42,032 bases of DNA, taken from an uncultured Clostridia bacterium. Lineage in GTDB: Bacteria > Bacillota > Clostridia > Christensenellales > Aristaeellaceae. Each line of letters starts with the position of its first letter. Positions within the stretch are counted from its first letter, which is position 1. The position numbers and the translations under genes are program-made. The notes beneath the pieces are model-generated. The model was given only the letters and a program-made list of their open reading frames with translations. It made no database searches and was not told the origin of the DNA. The DNA is taken from the NCBI GenBank assembly GCA_937906775.1, contig CALCUD010000019.1, forward strand, positions 1 through 42,032, read 5' to 3'. This document shows positions 41,258 to 42,032 of this stretch, piece after piece.

Positions 41258-42032
41258 AAAACAACCTGAAGGCCTGGCTTTATCTGTTGCCGGCCATCTT
41301 GTTCCTGGGTGTGTTCATGATCTATCCGCTGGTTGATGTCTGCATTTATTCCGTGGAGGAAAGCTATAATTTTGCCAGCCAGAGTTATAACGGAATCGGA
41401 CTCTACAACTTCCGGTATGTTCTCAGCGATCCTTATTTTTCCCAGGCGCTGAAGAACACCTTTCTGATCGTGATCATCACGGTGCCGCTGAGCACGGGGC
41501 TGAGTCTGCTGATCAGTCTCGGACTCTCTTCCATCCGGAAGCTGCAGAATGCTTTTCAGACGATCTATTTTCTGCCGTATGTCACGAATACGCTGGCAGT
41601 CGGACTGGTGTTCATGATCCTGTTCAAACCGACGGCCTACACGGACGGTCTGATGAACATTCTGATCAAAAGCTTCGGAGGGAGCACGGTCGACTTCATC
41701 GAAGGCCCCTATTGGGCCAAGATGTTTGTGATCTGTTTCTATACGATCTGGGTGGTCATGCCTTTCAAGATCCTGATCCTTACCAGCGCGCTGGCCAGCG
41801 TGAATCCGGATTATTACAAAGCTGCCCGGGTTGACGGCGCTTCAAGCGCGCGGATCTTCCGGAAGATCACCCTGCCGATGATCTCTCCCACCGTGTTTTA
41901 TCTGATCATTACCGGATTTATCGGCGCGTTCAAGGCTTACAGCGATGAGGTCGCGCTGTTCGGAACCAATCTGAATGCCGCGGGAATGAATACGATCGTC
42001 GGATATGTTTACGACATGCTTTACGGAAACAG
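41254..42032 (+). CDS. UgpA-like carbohydrate ABC permease (3' partial)
   Basis: The first 259 residues of a permease of the MalF/UgpA type; the window ends before the stop. It starts with AWLYLLPAILFLGVFMIYPL (first membrane segment), has NTFLIVIITVP as the transmembrane domain begins, and ends in an EAA loop YYKAARVDGASSARIFRKITLPMISP. The ATG overlaps the ATPase stop (ATGA), so the two are coupled. The second permease and receptor genes expected for this class probably lie beyond the edge. Confidence 0.87.
   Translation, partial: MKNNLKAWLYLLPAILFLGVFMIYPLVDVCIYSVEESYNFASQSYNGIGLYNFRYVLSDPYFSQALKNTFLIVIITVPLSTGLSLLISLGLSSIRKLQNAFQTIYFLPYVTNTLAVGLVFMILFKPTAYTDGLMNILIKSFGGSTVDFIEGPYWAKMFVICFYTIWVVMPFKILILTSALASVNPDYYKAARVDGASSARIFRKITLPMISPTVFYLIITGFIGAFKAYSDEVALFGTNLNAAGMNTIVGYVYDMLYGN

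Noticed and set aside
1..42032. Mobile elements, CRISPR arrays, tRNA or rRNA genes
   Set aside because: No transposase, integrase, repeat array, attachment repeat or RNA gene was seen on either strand by reading; small RNA genes cannot be excluded without a search.

Overview
This 42 kb window is a bacterial chromosomal segment, most likely from an anaerobic, fermentative Clostridia-type Bacillota such as an uncultured gut or rumen lineage. The grounds are strong Gram-positive style ribosome binding sites (AGGAGG/GGAGG), sigma-A-type promoters, single-membrane style ABC importers (BMP type, PotA type, UgpC type), a HelD helicase, and a large oxygen-sensitive Fe-S/molybdenum enzyme locus. The base composition looks moderately GC-rich by eye (not counted). 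No rRNA, tRNA, CRISPR array, transposase or phage gene was seen, and no transcription factor gene is present.

The centre of the window (about 12.3-36.0 kb) is an anaerobic purine/urate degradation island of the E. coli ygeW-ygeX-ygeY-ygfK-ssnA-hyuA-xdh type. Eleven tightly packed minus-strand genes run in transcription order xdhA-xdhB-xdhC-ssnA-ygfK-ygeW-yqeA-xdhD-ridA-ygeX-ygeY. They appear to be driven by one perfect-consensus promoter (TTGACA, 17 bp, TATAAT) at 28077-28105 and end at a terminator at 12291-12319. Divergent from it is hyuA with its own promoter. Beyond hyuA lie a three-gene ABC importer (solute-binding protein, PotA-like ATPase, fused double permease), an 8-oxoguanine deaminase and mocA (molybdenum cofactor cytidylyltransferase). 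A working model, partly inferred: 8-oxoguanine deaminase and the molybdenum hydroxylases feed urate or xanthine in. YgfK, SsnA, HyuA, XdhD, YgeY and YgeW open and strip the ring. YgeW/YqeA recover ATP from carbamoyl phosphate. YgeX turns 2,3-diaminopropionate into pyruvate and ammonia, and RidA clears the reactive 2-aminoacrylate intermediate.

The left flank (1-9.0 kb, plus strand) holds a BMP/NupOPQ-type nucleoside ABC importer, a BtuFCD-like metal-chelate importer and a secreted protein of unknown function. Then come helD and a ribokinase (9.1-12.3 kb). The nucleoside importer and ribokinase fit salvage of purine nucleosides, with the base going to the island and the ribose to RbsK. The BtuFCD-like importer could bring in molybdate, iron or a corrinoid; sequence alone does not decide.

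The right flank (36.0-42.0 kb) looks functionally separate: a secreted DUF6273-like protein, a membrane-anchored peptidoglycan-binding protein, a flippase-like membrane protein, an O-antigen-ligase-type membrane protein, and the start of a UgpC/UgpA-type carbohydrate ABC importer cut by the window edge. No stretch longer than 300 bases lacks a gene. The intergenic regions are short and hold the promoters, hairpins and palindromes listed below.
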